Of a stretch of DNA of 9,804 nucleotides, positions 1 to 6,453 are shown one piece after another. The stretch lies in the NCBI GenBank assembly GCA_021779655.1, contig JAJYAF010000053.1, forward strand, positions 1 to 9,804, in the 5' to 3' direction. The stretch's first letter is position 1; each line of letters begins with the position of its first letter. A model generated the notes under the pieces. That model saw only the letters and a list, made by a program, of their open reading frames with translations, did not search any database and was not told the DNA's origin. Position numbers and translations under genes: made by a program. This DNA comes from Pseudomonadota bacterium. Its GTDB lineage: Bacteria > Pseudomonadota > Alphaproteobacteria > Acetobacterales > Acetobacteraceae.

Positions 1-1
1 C

Positions 2-685
2 GTTCCCTACCAGACCGGCACGACCGGCATCGTCTACGATCCCGCCAAGATCAAGAATCCGCCCCATAGCTGGGCGGCGCTCTACGATCCCAAGGCCAAC
101 CCCGATTATCCGTTCGTGCTGCCGAAGGGCGAGGGGCGGGACCAGATCGCATCGGCCTGCGCCTATCTCGGCTACGGTTTCACCTGCGCCAAGAAATCCG
201 AATGGATCGCCGCGGCGAAGCTGATCATCGCCACCAAGAAACGCAAGAATTTCGCCGGCTTCGTCGATGAAACGCCGGCGCGCGACCAGATGAAAAGCGG
301 GCTTATCGCGATTTCCATGGCGTATAACGGCGATATCGGACAATGCTACGCCGATGGCAGCTGCAAGACCCTGAAATATTTCCTGCCGACGGATGGCACG
401 GAAAACTGGGTGGACACCATGGCGATTCCGGCGCATGCGCCCAACCCGCAGCTTGCCATGGCGTTCATCAACTTCATTCTCGACGCCAAGAACGGCGCGG
501 ATCTCTCCAACTGGAATCAGTATTCCAGCCCCAACCAGGCGGCCCAGCCGATGCTGGAAGGCATTCTGAAGACCGAGATGTTCACCCCTTCGCCGGCGGA
601 TGAAAAAATCCTGGTCTTCCTGCCGCCGCTCAAAGGCTCGCAATACAAATTGTTCAACGACATCTGGACGAGCGTGCTGAAATAG
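2..685 (+). CDS. Polyamine (spermidine/putrescine-type) ABC transporter substrate-binding protein, 5'-truncated
   Basis: This is the C-terminal 227 residues of a periplasmic binding protein; the signal peptide and N-terminal lobe lie upstream of the window. The open frame runs without a stop from base 2. It resembles PotD/PotF: GTTGIVYDPAKI at fragment residues 6-17, a following SWAALYDP segment, AYNGDIGQ at 108-114, and a C-terminal stretch from DTMAIPAHAPNP (138-149) through AFINFILDA to SSPNQAAQPML. In this family the last part forms the closing lobe over the amine. By family knowledge it captures putrescine or spermidine in the periplasm and delivers it to an ABC permease. The neighbouring puuA- and puuB-like genes support a polyamine ligand. 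Four cysteines (fragment residues 53, 62, 115, 121) may form disulfides. An internal ATG at 116 is not the true start, because homology begins before it. The exact amine cannot be read from the sequence. Confidence 0.9.
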   Translation, partial: VPYQTGTTGIVYDPAKIKNPPHSWAALYDPKANPDYPFVLPKGEGRDQIASACAYLGYGFTCAKKSEWIAAAKLIIATKKRKNFAGFVDETPARDQMKSGLIAISMAYNGDIGQCYADGSCKTLKYFLPTDGTENWVDTMAIPAHAPNPQLAMAFINFILDAKNGADLSNWNQYSSPNQAAQPMLEGILKTEMFTPSPADEKILVFLPPLKGSQYKLFNDIWTSVLK

Positions 686-691
686 CCGCCT

Positions 692-721
692 GCCGGGCGG
701 GTGATCAACCGCCCGCCCGGC
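692..721. terminator. Strong GC-rich hairpin after the binding-protein gene (terminator, attenuator or mRNA-stabilising element)
   Basis: A perfect 10-bp inverted repeat, GCCGGGCGGG (692-701) with CCCGCCCGGC (712-721), encloses a 10-nt loop. It starts 6 bp after the binding-protein stop codon. No T-run follows, so it is not a textbook intrinsic terminator. In ABC transport operons, a hairpin just behind the binding-protein gene often protects its mRNA from 3' decay and partly reduces downstream expression. That role is inferred here. Confidence 0.55.
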
Positions 722-750
722 CTCCGGCCCAAAGGCGCCTCGTTTCGATC

Positions 751-774
751 CCGCTCCGGACATGAGAGGAGCGG
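751..774. repeat. Second inverted repeat in the puuA leader
   Basis: CCGCTCC (751-757) and GGAGCGG (768-774) form a perfect 7-bp stem with a 10-nt loop. It lies 33 bp upstream of the puuA start. It could be an RNA hairpin in the leader or a dyad operator. Nothing in the sequence decides between these. Confidence 0.35.
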
Positions 775-790
775 TCAACCCAAGGACGAA

Positions 791-811
791 ATGGACGGCA
801 GGATGCAATGA
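791..811 (+). other. Possible six-codon minicistron overlapping the puuA start
   Basis: An ATG at 791 follows AAGGA at 782-786 with a 4-nt spacer. It opens a frame encoding M-D-G-R-M-Q, and its TGA stop (809-811) overlaps the puuA ATG (808-810) as ATGA. Such overlaps are typical of translational coupling. The arrangement may be chance, because puuA also has a weak site of its own (CAGGA at 799-803). Confidence 0.25.
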
Positions 812-2154
812 GTAACATCAATCTCCACGAATGGTTCGACGAGCATCGGATCACCGAAGTGGAATGCCTGGTTCCCGATATCACCGGCATTCCGCGCGGC
901 AAGATCATGCCGGCGCAGAAATTCTTCCAGGGCGGCGCGCCGCGCCTGCCGGAAGCGATCTTCATCCAGTCGGTCACCGGCGAATATCCGGAAGATCCGG
1001 AGGATACGCTGACCCACCCCGCGATCATCGATATCAGGCTGGTGCCGGACGCTGACACCGTCCGCCTCGTCCCCTGGGCGCATGAGCCGACGGCGCAGAT
1101 CATCCATGATTGCCAATACGCGAACGGCACGCCGGTGCCGATGGCGCCTCGGCAAGTCTTGCAGAAAGTCCTTGCGCTATACGAAGAGAAAGGCTGGAAG
1201 CCCGTACTGGCCCCGGAACTCGAATTCTACCTGGTCGGCCGCAACACCGATCCCGACTATCCGCTGGCGCCTCCGGTAGGCCGCTCCGGACGGCAGGAAA
1301 CCGGCCGCCAGTCCTATTCGATCGACGCGGTCAACGAGTTCGATCCGCTGTTCGAGGAGATGTATGATTTCTGCGACATGCAGGAGCTCGACCTCGACAC
1401 CCTGATCCACGAGGAGGGCGCCGCGCAGGTTGAAATCAATTTCCTGCACGGCGATCCGCTCAGCCTGGCCGACCAGGTTTTTCTGTTCAAGCGAACGGTC
1501 CGCGAGGTCGCGCTGCGCCATAACATCTATGCCACCTTCATGGCCAAGCCGATGGGCGGCGAGCCGGGAAGTGCGATGCACGTGCATCAGAGCATCGTGG
1601 ACCCGGCCAGCGGCCGCAACCTGTTCGCCGGCCCGGATGGCCTGGCCAGCCCGCTCTTCCTCTCCTACATCGCCGGGCTGCAGAAATACATTCCGGCGGT
1701 CATGCCGATTTTCGCGCCGAACGTGAATTCCTACCGCCGGCTCACGCGCTTCTCGAACGCGCCGATCAACCTGCAATGGGGCTACGACAACCGTACCTGC
1801 GGCCTGCGCGTCCCGTTCGGCGAGCCTGCGGCGATGCGCGTGGAAAACCGCGTGCCGGGGGCCGATGCCAATCCCTATCTCGCCTTCGCGGCCACGCTTG
1901 CCTGCGGCTATCTCGGCATCGTCGAGAAGCTGGAGCCCACGGAGGCACAGGTCGGCTCCGCCTATTCCGGCGAATACACGCTGCCGCGCGAGTTGTCGCA
2001 CGCGCTCGACATGATGGACGCCTCCGGGCCGATTCGGGAAATCCTCGGCGAAAAACTGGTCGATGTGCTGGTCGCCGTAAAACGTCTCGAATACGAAACT
2101 TATCTGCGCGTCATCAGCTCCTGGGAGCGTGAGCATCTGTTGTTGAACGTCTAG
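808..2154 (+). CDS. puuA: Glutamine synthetase family protein, gamma-glutamylputrescine synthetase type
   Basis: The 448-residue protein is the usual length for PuuA-like ligases. In the Puu pathway the enzyme joins glutamate to putrescine using ATP in the cytoplasm, protecting the amine before oxidation. The glutamine synthetase fold is clear: an N-terminal beta-grasp region (about 1-110) and a catalytic barrel carrying metal and substrate ligands. Visible motifs are APELEFYLV (135-143), HEEGAAQVEINF (201-212), ATFMAKP (242-248), the histidine loop GSAMHVHQS (254-262), NRTCGLRVP (328-336) and RVENR (344-348). The segment NEFDPLFEEMYDF at 176-188 is typical of the PuuA branch rather than ammonia-using GlnA. 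The start at 808 gives the standard N-terminus and has a weak upstream AGGA. The downstream oxidase and upstream binding protein support a role in polyamine use. A related amine (ethanolamine or a diamine other than putrescine) remains possible. Confidence 0.87.
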   Translation: MSNINLHEWFDEHRITEVECLVPDITGIPRGKIMPAQKFFQGGAPRLPEAIFIQSVTGEYPEDPEDTLTHPAIIDIRLVPDADTVRLVPWAHEPTAQIIHDCQYANGTPVPMAPRQVLQKVLALYEEKGWKPVLAPELEFYLVGRNTDPDYPLAPPVGRSGRQETGRQSYSIDAVNEFDPLFEEMYDFCDMQELDLDTLIHEEGAAQVEINFLHGDPLSLADQVFLFKRTVREVALRHNIYATFMAKPMGGEPGSAMHVHQSIVDPASGRNLFAGPDGLASPLFLSYIAGLQKYIPAVMPIFAPNVNSYRRLTRFSNAPINLQWGYDNRTCGLRVPFGEPAAMRVENRVPGADANPYLAFAATLACGYLGIVEKLEPTEAQVGSAYSGEYTLPRELSHALDMMDASGPIREILGEKLVDVLVAVKRLEYETYLRVISSWEREHLLLNV

Positions 2155-2168
2155 CGCCGCGCGCGTCC

Positions 2169-2192
2169 GGCCGGGTGCCGGCGCGCCCGGCC
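2169..2192. repeat. GC-rich hairpin between puuA and puuB
   Basis: GGCCGGG (2169-2175) and CCCGGCC (2186-2192) form a perfect 7-bp stem with a 10-nt loop, starting 14 bp after the puuA stop codon. The stem contains the same GCCGGG core and the loop is the same size as in the hairpin at 692-721. No T-run follows. It may be an RNA processing or stability element. In DNA this GC-rich the 7-bp match alone is only moderately significant. Confidence 0.35.
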
Positions 2193-2193
2193 A

Positions 2194-2234
2194 CGGCTTC
2201 CCAGGTAGCGGCTTCCAGGCAACGGCTTCCAATG
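2194..2234 (+). repeat. Near-tandem triple repeat abutting the puuB start codon
   Basis: CGGCTTCC occurs three times at 2194, 2209 and 2223, in units of 15, 14 and 12 bp. The first two units both continue with an AGG-containing tail, and the third runs directly into the puuB ATG at 2232. The repeat occupies the place where the ribosome binding site should be, and no good Shine-Dalgarno sequence is visible there. It looks like a local slippage duplication. Confidence 0.55.
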
Positions 2235-3503
2235 CACTCTCGCACGACTCTCAGGAATTACTACGAGGCAACCACCAAGGTTGATCTCATCACCGCTCCG
2301 CTCGATGGCGATATCACCACCGATGTCGCCATCGTGGGCGGGGGCATCACCGGCGTTTCGGCCGCTCTGCATCTCGCCGAACGCGGCTTCGATGCCGCCG
2401 TTCTCGAAGCCCGGCATATCGGCTGGGGCGCCTCCGGGCGCAATGGCGGCCAGGCTCTGCCCGGCTTCGCCGCCGGCCAGAGCGTCATGAACCGCCTGGC
2501 AGGGCGCGAGCGCGCCCGGCTGCTCTGGAACCTATCGCTCGAAGCGGTGGAACTGCTGCATCGCCGGATCGCGCAATTCGCCATCCCGTGCGATCCCGTG
2601 CGCGGCTATCTGCATGCCGCCATCAAGCCTCGCCAAGTGCGCGAGTTGCAGGAGGCGCAGGAGGAACTGGCTGAACTCGGCGCCCCGGTGGGGCGCATTT
2701 TGCAAGGCGGGGAGGCGCGCGGCCGCCTCGACAGTCCGGCCTATCTGGCGCTCCTGGAAGACCCGCTTTCCGGTCACATCCACCCGCTCAATTACACGCT
2801 GGGCCTTGCCCGGGCGGCGCAGGCCGCGGGCGCCCGGCTCTACACGCAGACCCGCGTGACGAAAATCGAGCGTGGCAGCCGCATCAGGCTCCATACGGGG
2901 GCTGGAATCGTCTCGGCGCGCTACCTGCTGCTGGCCGGCGGGGCGTATCTCGGTGGCCTCGCGGCGCCGATTGCCGGCTATGTCATGCCGGTCGGCACCT
3001 ATATCATCGCCACCGAGCCGCGCGCCGACATCCCGGCGCTCATCCCCGGCAACGAGGCGGTCGCCGATCTCAACTTCGTGCTGAATTATTTCCGCCGCTC
3101 GGCGGATAACCGCCTGCTCTTCGGCGGCCGGGTTTCCTATTCCACCCTGCCGCCGCCCGGCCTCGCCCGGTCCATGCTCAAGCGCGCCACCCGGGTCTTC
3201 CCGCAGCTCAAGGGTGCGAGGGTGGAATTTTGCTGGGGCGGCAATGTCGATATCACGCGCAACCGCGCGCCGCATTTCGGCAGGCTCGCGCCCGACATCC
3301 TCTTCCTCCAGGGCTTTTCCGGCCATGGCGTGGCCTTGACCGGTCTGGCCGGCCAGCTCGCCGCCGAAGCCATCGCCGGGCAGGCGGAACGGTTCGACGT
3401 GTTCGCCGCCATCCCGCACGCACGCTTCCCCGGCGGCCGCCGCTTCCGGGTGCCGGCATTGCTGCTTGCCACCACCTATTACCGGCTGCGGGACTTGCTG
3501 TAG
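2232..3503 (+). CDS. puuB: FAD-dependent oxidoreductase, gamma-glutamylputrescine oxidase type
   Basis: Starting at ATG 2232 the protein has 423 residues, almost exactly the size of E. coli PuuB. A GTG at 2175 would add 19 low-complexity residues encoded by the repeat, so I reject it as the start. The DAO-family fold is evident. There is an N-terminal NYYEAT stretch, the dinucleotide-binding GGGITG (36-41), an acidic residue E59 for the ribose, and GWGASGRNGGQ (64-74). The C-terminus carries NVDITRNRAPHFGRL, QGFSGHGV and a FAD-closing segment, and ends in a YYRLRDLL tail. The family oxidises gamma-glutamylputrescine with oxygen to the gamma-glutamyl aminoaldehyde, ammonia and hydrogen peroxide. 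Its place directly after the puuA-like gene is the main support for that substrate. Other amine or amino-acid oxidases of the same fold are the alternative. The next gene begins 9 bp after its stop. Confidence 0.87.
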   Translation: MHSRTTLRNYYEATTKVDLITAPLDGDITTDVAIVGGGITGVSAALHLAERGFDAAVLEARHIGWGASGRNGGQALPGFAAGQSVMNRLAGRERARLLWNLSLEAVELLHRRIAQFAIPCDPVRGYLHAAIKPRQVRELQEAQEELAELGAPVGRILQGGEARGRLDSPAYLALLEDPLSGHIHPLNYTLGLARAAQAAGARLYTQTRVTKIERGSRIRLHTGAGIVSARYLLLAGGAYLGGLAAPIAGYVMPVGTYIIATEPRADIPALIPGNEAVADLNFVLNYFRRSADNRLLFGGRVSYSTLPPPGLARSMLKRATRVFPQLKGARVEFCWGGNVDITRNRAPHFGRLAPDILFLQGFSGHGVALTGLAGQLAAEAIAGQAERFDVFAAIPHARFPGGRRFRVPALLLATTYYRLRDLL

Positions 3504-3512
3504 AACGGCGCA

Positions 3513-4244
3513 ATGGATGGAGCAGTTTTGATTACCGGAGGTGCGAGGCGCCTTGGCGCCGCCATTGCCCGCGCCGTTGCCGGCCTGGGTTATCCCGTTG
3601 TCATTCACGCCCACCGCTCCGGCCAGGAGGCGCGGGCGCTCGCCGAGACCCTGGGCGGCCATGTCGTTTCAGGCGATCTATCCGACCCCGCGACGCCGGA
3701 GCGCCTGATCGAGCAGGCGGTGGCCAAGGCCGGCCCGCTCTTCGCCCTCATCAACAACGCCGCGCATTTTGCCTACGATAAGCCCGCCACCGTCACCGCA
3801 CAGCATCTGGCCGCCCATGCCGGCCCCAACCTCGCCGCGCCGGTGCTGCTCACCCGCCATTTCGCCGCGCGGCTCACCCTTCCCCACGGCGTCGTCATCA
3901 ACATGCTGGATCAGAAGCTCGCCAACCTTAACCCGGATTTCTTTTCCTACACGCTGAGCAAGGCGGCGCTTGCCGCCGCGACCGAAATGTTCGCCATGGC
4001 GCTCGCGCCCAAAATCCGCGTCTGCGGCATCGCGCCCGGCCTCACCGCTCCCGCGCCCAACCAGTCCCCGGAAAAATTCGAAGAAGCCTGGCGGGCAAAC
4101 CCGCTCAAGCGCGGCAGCACGCCCGAGGATATCGCCCGCGCCGCCGCTTTCATTCTTCAAACCCCCAGCATGACCGGCACCACGATGTATATCGATGGGG
4201 GCGAGCATCTCATGCGCCGGACCAGGGACATCGGGCTGGTATAG
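3513..4244 (+). CDS. Short-chain dehydrogenase, pteridine reductase (PTR1/FolM-like) type
   Basis: This 243-residue Rossmann-fold oxidoreductase has the pteridine-reductase variant of the SDR motifs. TGGARRLG (8-15) matches TGxxxRxG rather than the classical TGxxxGxG. HRS at 34-36 lies where NADPH phosphate is bound. D55-L56 and NNAA (81-84) follow. The active site is D133 with Y146 and K150: the serine of classical SDRs is replaced by aspartate within NMLDQ, as in trypanosomatid PTR1. PG at 175-176 and a C-terminal YIDGGEHL complete the fold. Family knowledge suggests NADPH-dependent reduction of dihydropterins or dihydrofolate-like substrates. It begins 9 bp after puuB with no clear Shine-Dalgarno, so it is probably translated from the same message. 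Whether it serves polyamine metabolism or pterin metabolism is not decided by the sequence. Confidence 0.85.
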   Translation: MDGAVLITGGARRLGAAIARAVAGLGYPVVIHAHRSGQEARALAETLGGHVVSGDLSDPATPERLIEQAVAKAGPLFALINNAAHFAYDKPATVTAQHLAAHAGPNLAAPVLLTRHFAARLTLPHGVVINMLDQKLANLNPDFFSYTLSKAALAAATEMFAMALAPKIRVCGIAPGLTAPAPNQSPEKFEEAWRANPLKRGSTPEDIARAAAFILQTPSMTGTTMYIDGGEHLMRRTRDIGLV

Positions 4245-4289
4245 AAAAAGGCTGATATTTCCCAGAAAACCCGGCTATCCTTGCGTTCT

Positions 4290-4298
4290 TGATACGAT
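4290..4298 (+). promoter_or_regulatory. Candidate extended -10 promoter element for the stress protein gene
   Basis: TGATACGAT at 4290-4298 fits an extended -10 (TGn followed by TACGAT) inside the locally A+T-richer 75-bp gap before the universal stress gene. No matching -35 element is visible at the expected distance, so this is weak. Confidence 0.25.
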
Positions 4299-4309
4299 GC
4301 TCCCTATTC

Positions 4310-4315
4310 GGAGGA
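4310..4315 (+). promoter_or_regulatory. Strong ribosome binding site of the stress protein gene
   Basis: GGAGGA lies 4 nt upstream of the ATG at 4320. It is the best Shine-Dalgarno sequence in the window and fixes the start. It suggests this gene is translated independently of the SDR gene before it. Confidence 0.8.
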
Positions 4316-4319
4316 ACCG

Positions 4320-5186
4320 ATGGCGATTCGCAAATTCCTGCTTCCTCTCAGCAGCCCCGAATCGGGAGAGGTCGCGCTGCATGTCGCCCTGTTGCTCACT
4401 GCGCGCGCCAGGGCGCATCTGCATGTCGTCCATATCCGGACCGGCGGCTATGAGATGGCGCCGCTTGCCGGCGAAGGTGTCCCCGGCGCCATGATCGACC
4501 GGATCATTACGGATGCCGATCGGGAGAGAAGCGCCCAGGTGGACCGGCTGCGCGACCTGTTCCAGGCCGCGGCCGCCCAGCATGGCATCCCGGTCCAACA
4601 GGCCCGGTTCGGGAGCGAGGAGCCAAGCGCGAATTTCAGCGTCATCGAAGGGCGGGAGGAGGTGGCGGTCGCGTACCAGGCGCGCGTGGCCGATTTCACC
4701 ATCGTGCCCCATCCCGCCGCCGGGGAAGACGTTGCCTCGGCCACCGCGCTGCATGCCGTTTTGTTCGATAGCGGCCGCCCCGTCCTGCTGGCGCCGCTCA
4801 CCCGCCCGTCGATTATCGGCCGGCGTATCGCCGTCGCCTGGAACGGTTTGTCCAATGCCGCCGCGGCGCTCGGCTCGGCCATGCCGCTCATTCGCGCCGC
4901 CGAGGCGGTGCGCGTGCTCACCGCGCCGGAATATTTCCGCAACGGCCCCCCGGCGGAGGAGGTTGTGGACTACCTCGCCTATCACGGGGTCGGGGCCGAT
5001 ATCGTCACCTTCGCCCCGATCGACCGTGAGACCGGCGCGGGATTGTTGCAGGCCGCGGCCGATTTCCAGGCGGATCTGATGTGCATGGGCGCGTATTCCT
5101 CCTCCCGCCTGCGGCAGCTGATCCTGGGCGGCGTTACGCGCTATGTGCTGGAAAACGCGGACCTCCCCGTGCTGATGAACCGCTGA
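4320..5186 (+). CDS. Universal stress protein, two tandem UspA-like domains
   Basis: The 288-residue cytoplasmic protein has two UspA-like halves. The first starts at IRKFLLPLSSPESGEVAL (3-20) and reads DFTIVPHP near its end. The second starts at GRRIAVAWNGLSNAAAAL (167-184). Only the second half keeps an ATP-loop-like end: GAYSSSRLRQLILGGVTR at 257-274 resembles the G-2x-G-9x-G(S/T) signature with the spacing found in many alphaproteobacterial UspA proteins. The first half seems degenerate there. Tandem Usp proteins bind nucleotide and support survival under starvation, oxidative or low-oxygen stress, but the biochemical output is rarely known. The 75-bp upstream gap and strong ribosome binding site suggest separate expression. 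It ends in a convergent junction with the chrA gene, leaving 24 bp between stops. Confidence 0.88.
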   Translation: MAIRKFLLPLSSPESGEVALHVALLLTARARAHLHVVHIRTGGYEMAPLAGEGVPGAMIDRIITDADRERSAQVDRLRDLFQAAAAQHGIPVQQARFGSEEPSANFSVIEGREEVAVAYQARVADFTIVPHPAAGEDVASATALHAVLFDSGRPVLLAPLTRPSIIGRRIAVAWNGLSNAAAALGSAMPLIRAAEAVRVLTAPEYFRNGPPAEEVVDYLAYHGVGADIVTFAPIDRETGAGLLQAAADFQADLMCMGAYSSSRLRQLILGGVTRYVLENADLPVLMNR

Positions 5187-5191
5187 AACCA

Positions 5192-5219
5192 CCCGGCCTG
5201 CGCATGCGTCTCAGCCGGG
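5192..5219. terminator. Possible shared terminator hairpin at the convergent junction
   Basis: CCCGGC (5192-5197) pairs with GCCGGG (5214-5219) around a 16-nt loop that contains the palindrome CGCATGCG. The structure fills the gap between the two convergent stop codons and runs over the chrA stop. There is no T-run on either strand, so termination efficiency is uncertain. Confidence 0.4.
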
Positions 5220-6413
5220 CGCCAGCAGAACACCGCCCAGGGCGCTCAGAACAACCACCAGCAACGGCGGCGCCTGCCAGCGGGTAAGCAACAGGAAGCC
5301 GGTGGCCGCCAGGCCGAAATCGGCGGGGGTTGCCACGGAGCTGGTCCATATCGGGTTATAGAGCGCCCCGGCGAGCAGACCGACAACGGCGGCGTTGACG
5401 CCCCGCAAGGCGGCTTGCGCGGCTTGCGAGCGGCGCAGCGCCTCCCAGAAGGGCAGCGCGCCGGTGAGCACCAGCATGCCGGGCAGAAAAATACCCGCGA
5501 CGCCAAGCAACGCCCCGGCTATTCCGTGCGGCTGCGGACGCGCGACAAAGCCGAGAAAGGCCGCGAAGGTGAAAAGCGGCCCCGGCACCGCCTGCGCCGC
5601 GCCATACCCGGCGAGGAAGCTGCCCTGATCCACCCAGCCGGGCACGACGAAGGCTTGCCGCAGCAGCGGCAGAACCACATGGCCGCCGCCGAATACCAGC
5701 GCGCCGGAGCGGTAGAAGGCGTTGAACAGGGCAAGGCCCGGCGAACCCGTGATGCTGGCCAGAAGCGGCAGCAGCAGGAGCAGCGCCAGAAAAGCGCATA
5801 GCGCGGTGAAACCAGCCGCGCGGGAGAGCGGAAAAACGGCATGAGCCGCAACACCCGCCGGCAGGCCCCGGCACAGCCCAAGGCCGGCAACGGCGCCGAG
5901 AAGAATAACCTCGATCTGCGCCGCCGGGCCACTGCCAGACAGCGTGACCAGCAGCCCGCCGAGGGCGATGGCCGCGCGCCGCCGGTCCGGGCAGAGGCTC
6001 TGCGCCATGCTCCAGACCGCCTGCGCGACGATCGCCACCGCGACCAGCTTCAAGCCGTGCGCGACGCTTGAGCCGGCGCGGCCGCTGAAAAAAAGGGCGT
6101 AGCGGGCGAACAAGCCAAGCAGGATCGCCGAGGGCAGGGTGAAACCGGCAAAGGCAGCCAGCGCGCCCCAGGCGCCCGCGCGCAGCAGGCCGATGGAAAA
6201 TCCCATCTGGCTGCTGGCCGGGCCGGGCAGGAACTGGCAAAGCGCCAGGAGATTGGTGAAGGCGTCTTCATCCAGCCAGTGCCGGCGGCTGACGAATTCG
6301 CGGCGGAAATAGCCGATATGCGCAACCGGGCCGCCGAAACAGGTGAGGCCGAGCCGCAGGAAAACGAGGAATACCTCCACGGCCGGTCCACGCCCTCCGC
6401 CGCTTGCGCTCAT
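5211..6413 (-). CDS. chrA: Chromate transporter, ChrA family (two-domain form)
   Basis: With the ATG at 6413 the protein has 400 residues, typical of long-chain ChrA proteins. It is an inner-membrane protein made of two homologous CHR domains. The first has FLRLGLTCFGGPVAHIGYFRREFV (split about 18-41) and CQFLPGP (59-65). The second repeats the pattern as FYRSGALVFGGGHVVLPLLR (233-252) and AQAVPGP (273-279). Long hydrophobic segments fill both halves, giving roughly ten membrane spans. Family members export chromate or act as anion transporters, and many in non-resistant bacteria have unproven substrates. A start at 6494 would add 27 residues that are only the upstream gene read in another frame. 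The chosen start leaves 40 bp after that gene, though no clear Shine-Dalgarno is seen. Confidence 0.9.
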   Translation of the reverse strand: MSASGGGRGPAVEVFLVFLRLGLTCFGGPVAHIGYFRREFVSRRHWLDEDAFTNLLALCQFLPGPASSQMGFSIGLLRAGAWGALAAFAGFTLPSAILLGLFARYALFFSGRAGSSVAHGLKLVAVAIVAQAVWSMAQSLCPDRRRAAIALGGLLVTLSGSGPAAQIEVILLGAVAGLGLCRGLPAGVAAHAVFPLSRAAGFTALCAFLALLLLLPLLASITGSPGLALFNAFYRSGALVFGGGHVVLPLLRQAFVVPGWVDQGSFLAGYGAAQAVPGPLFTFAAFLGFVARPQPHGIAGALLGVAGIFLPGMLVLTGALPFWEALRRSQAAQAALRGVNAAVVGLLAGALYNPIWTSSVATPADFGLAATGFLLLTRWQAPPLLVVVLSALGGVLLAPG

Positions 6414-6453
6414 GGCGGGGGCGTGGCGTTTAATTTCCCCGGCCTGCGCGCGC

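Noticed and set aside
2175..2231. GTG start for PuuB at 2175
   Set aside because: It would add 19 residues encoded largely by the triple repeat, and the ATG at 2232 gives a length close to E. coli PuuB.
1177..2232. 351-residue open frame on the minus strand antisense to the puuA-like gene
   Set aside because: It lies entirely opposite a gene with clear glutamine synthetase motifs. Its translation is Arg/Ala-rich with no recognisable family, as expected from GC-rich antisense frames.
2532..3662. 376-residue minus-strand frame antisense to puuB and the SDR gene start
   Set aside because: It covers parts of two well-supported genes, has biased composition and shows no domain. It is a shadow of GC-rich third positions.
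4289..4293. TTGAT half of an FNR/FixK-type site before the universal stress gene
   Set aside because: The matching ATCAA half at the required 4-nt spacing is absent, so it is only a half-site.
4275..5192. 305-residue minus-strand frame antisense to the universal stress gene
   Set aside because: The plus-strand gene has a strong ribosome binding site and family motifs. The antisense frame has neither.
5356..6240. 294-residue minus-strand frame within chrA in a different frame
   Set aside because: The chrA frame has both CHR domain signatures. The alternative frame is composition-biased with no motif.
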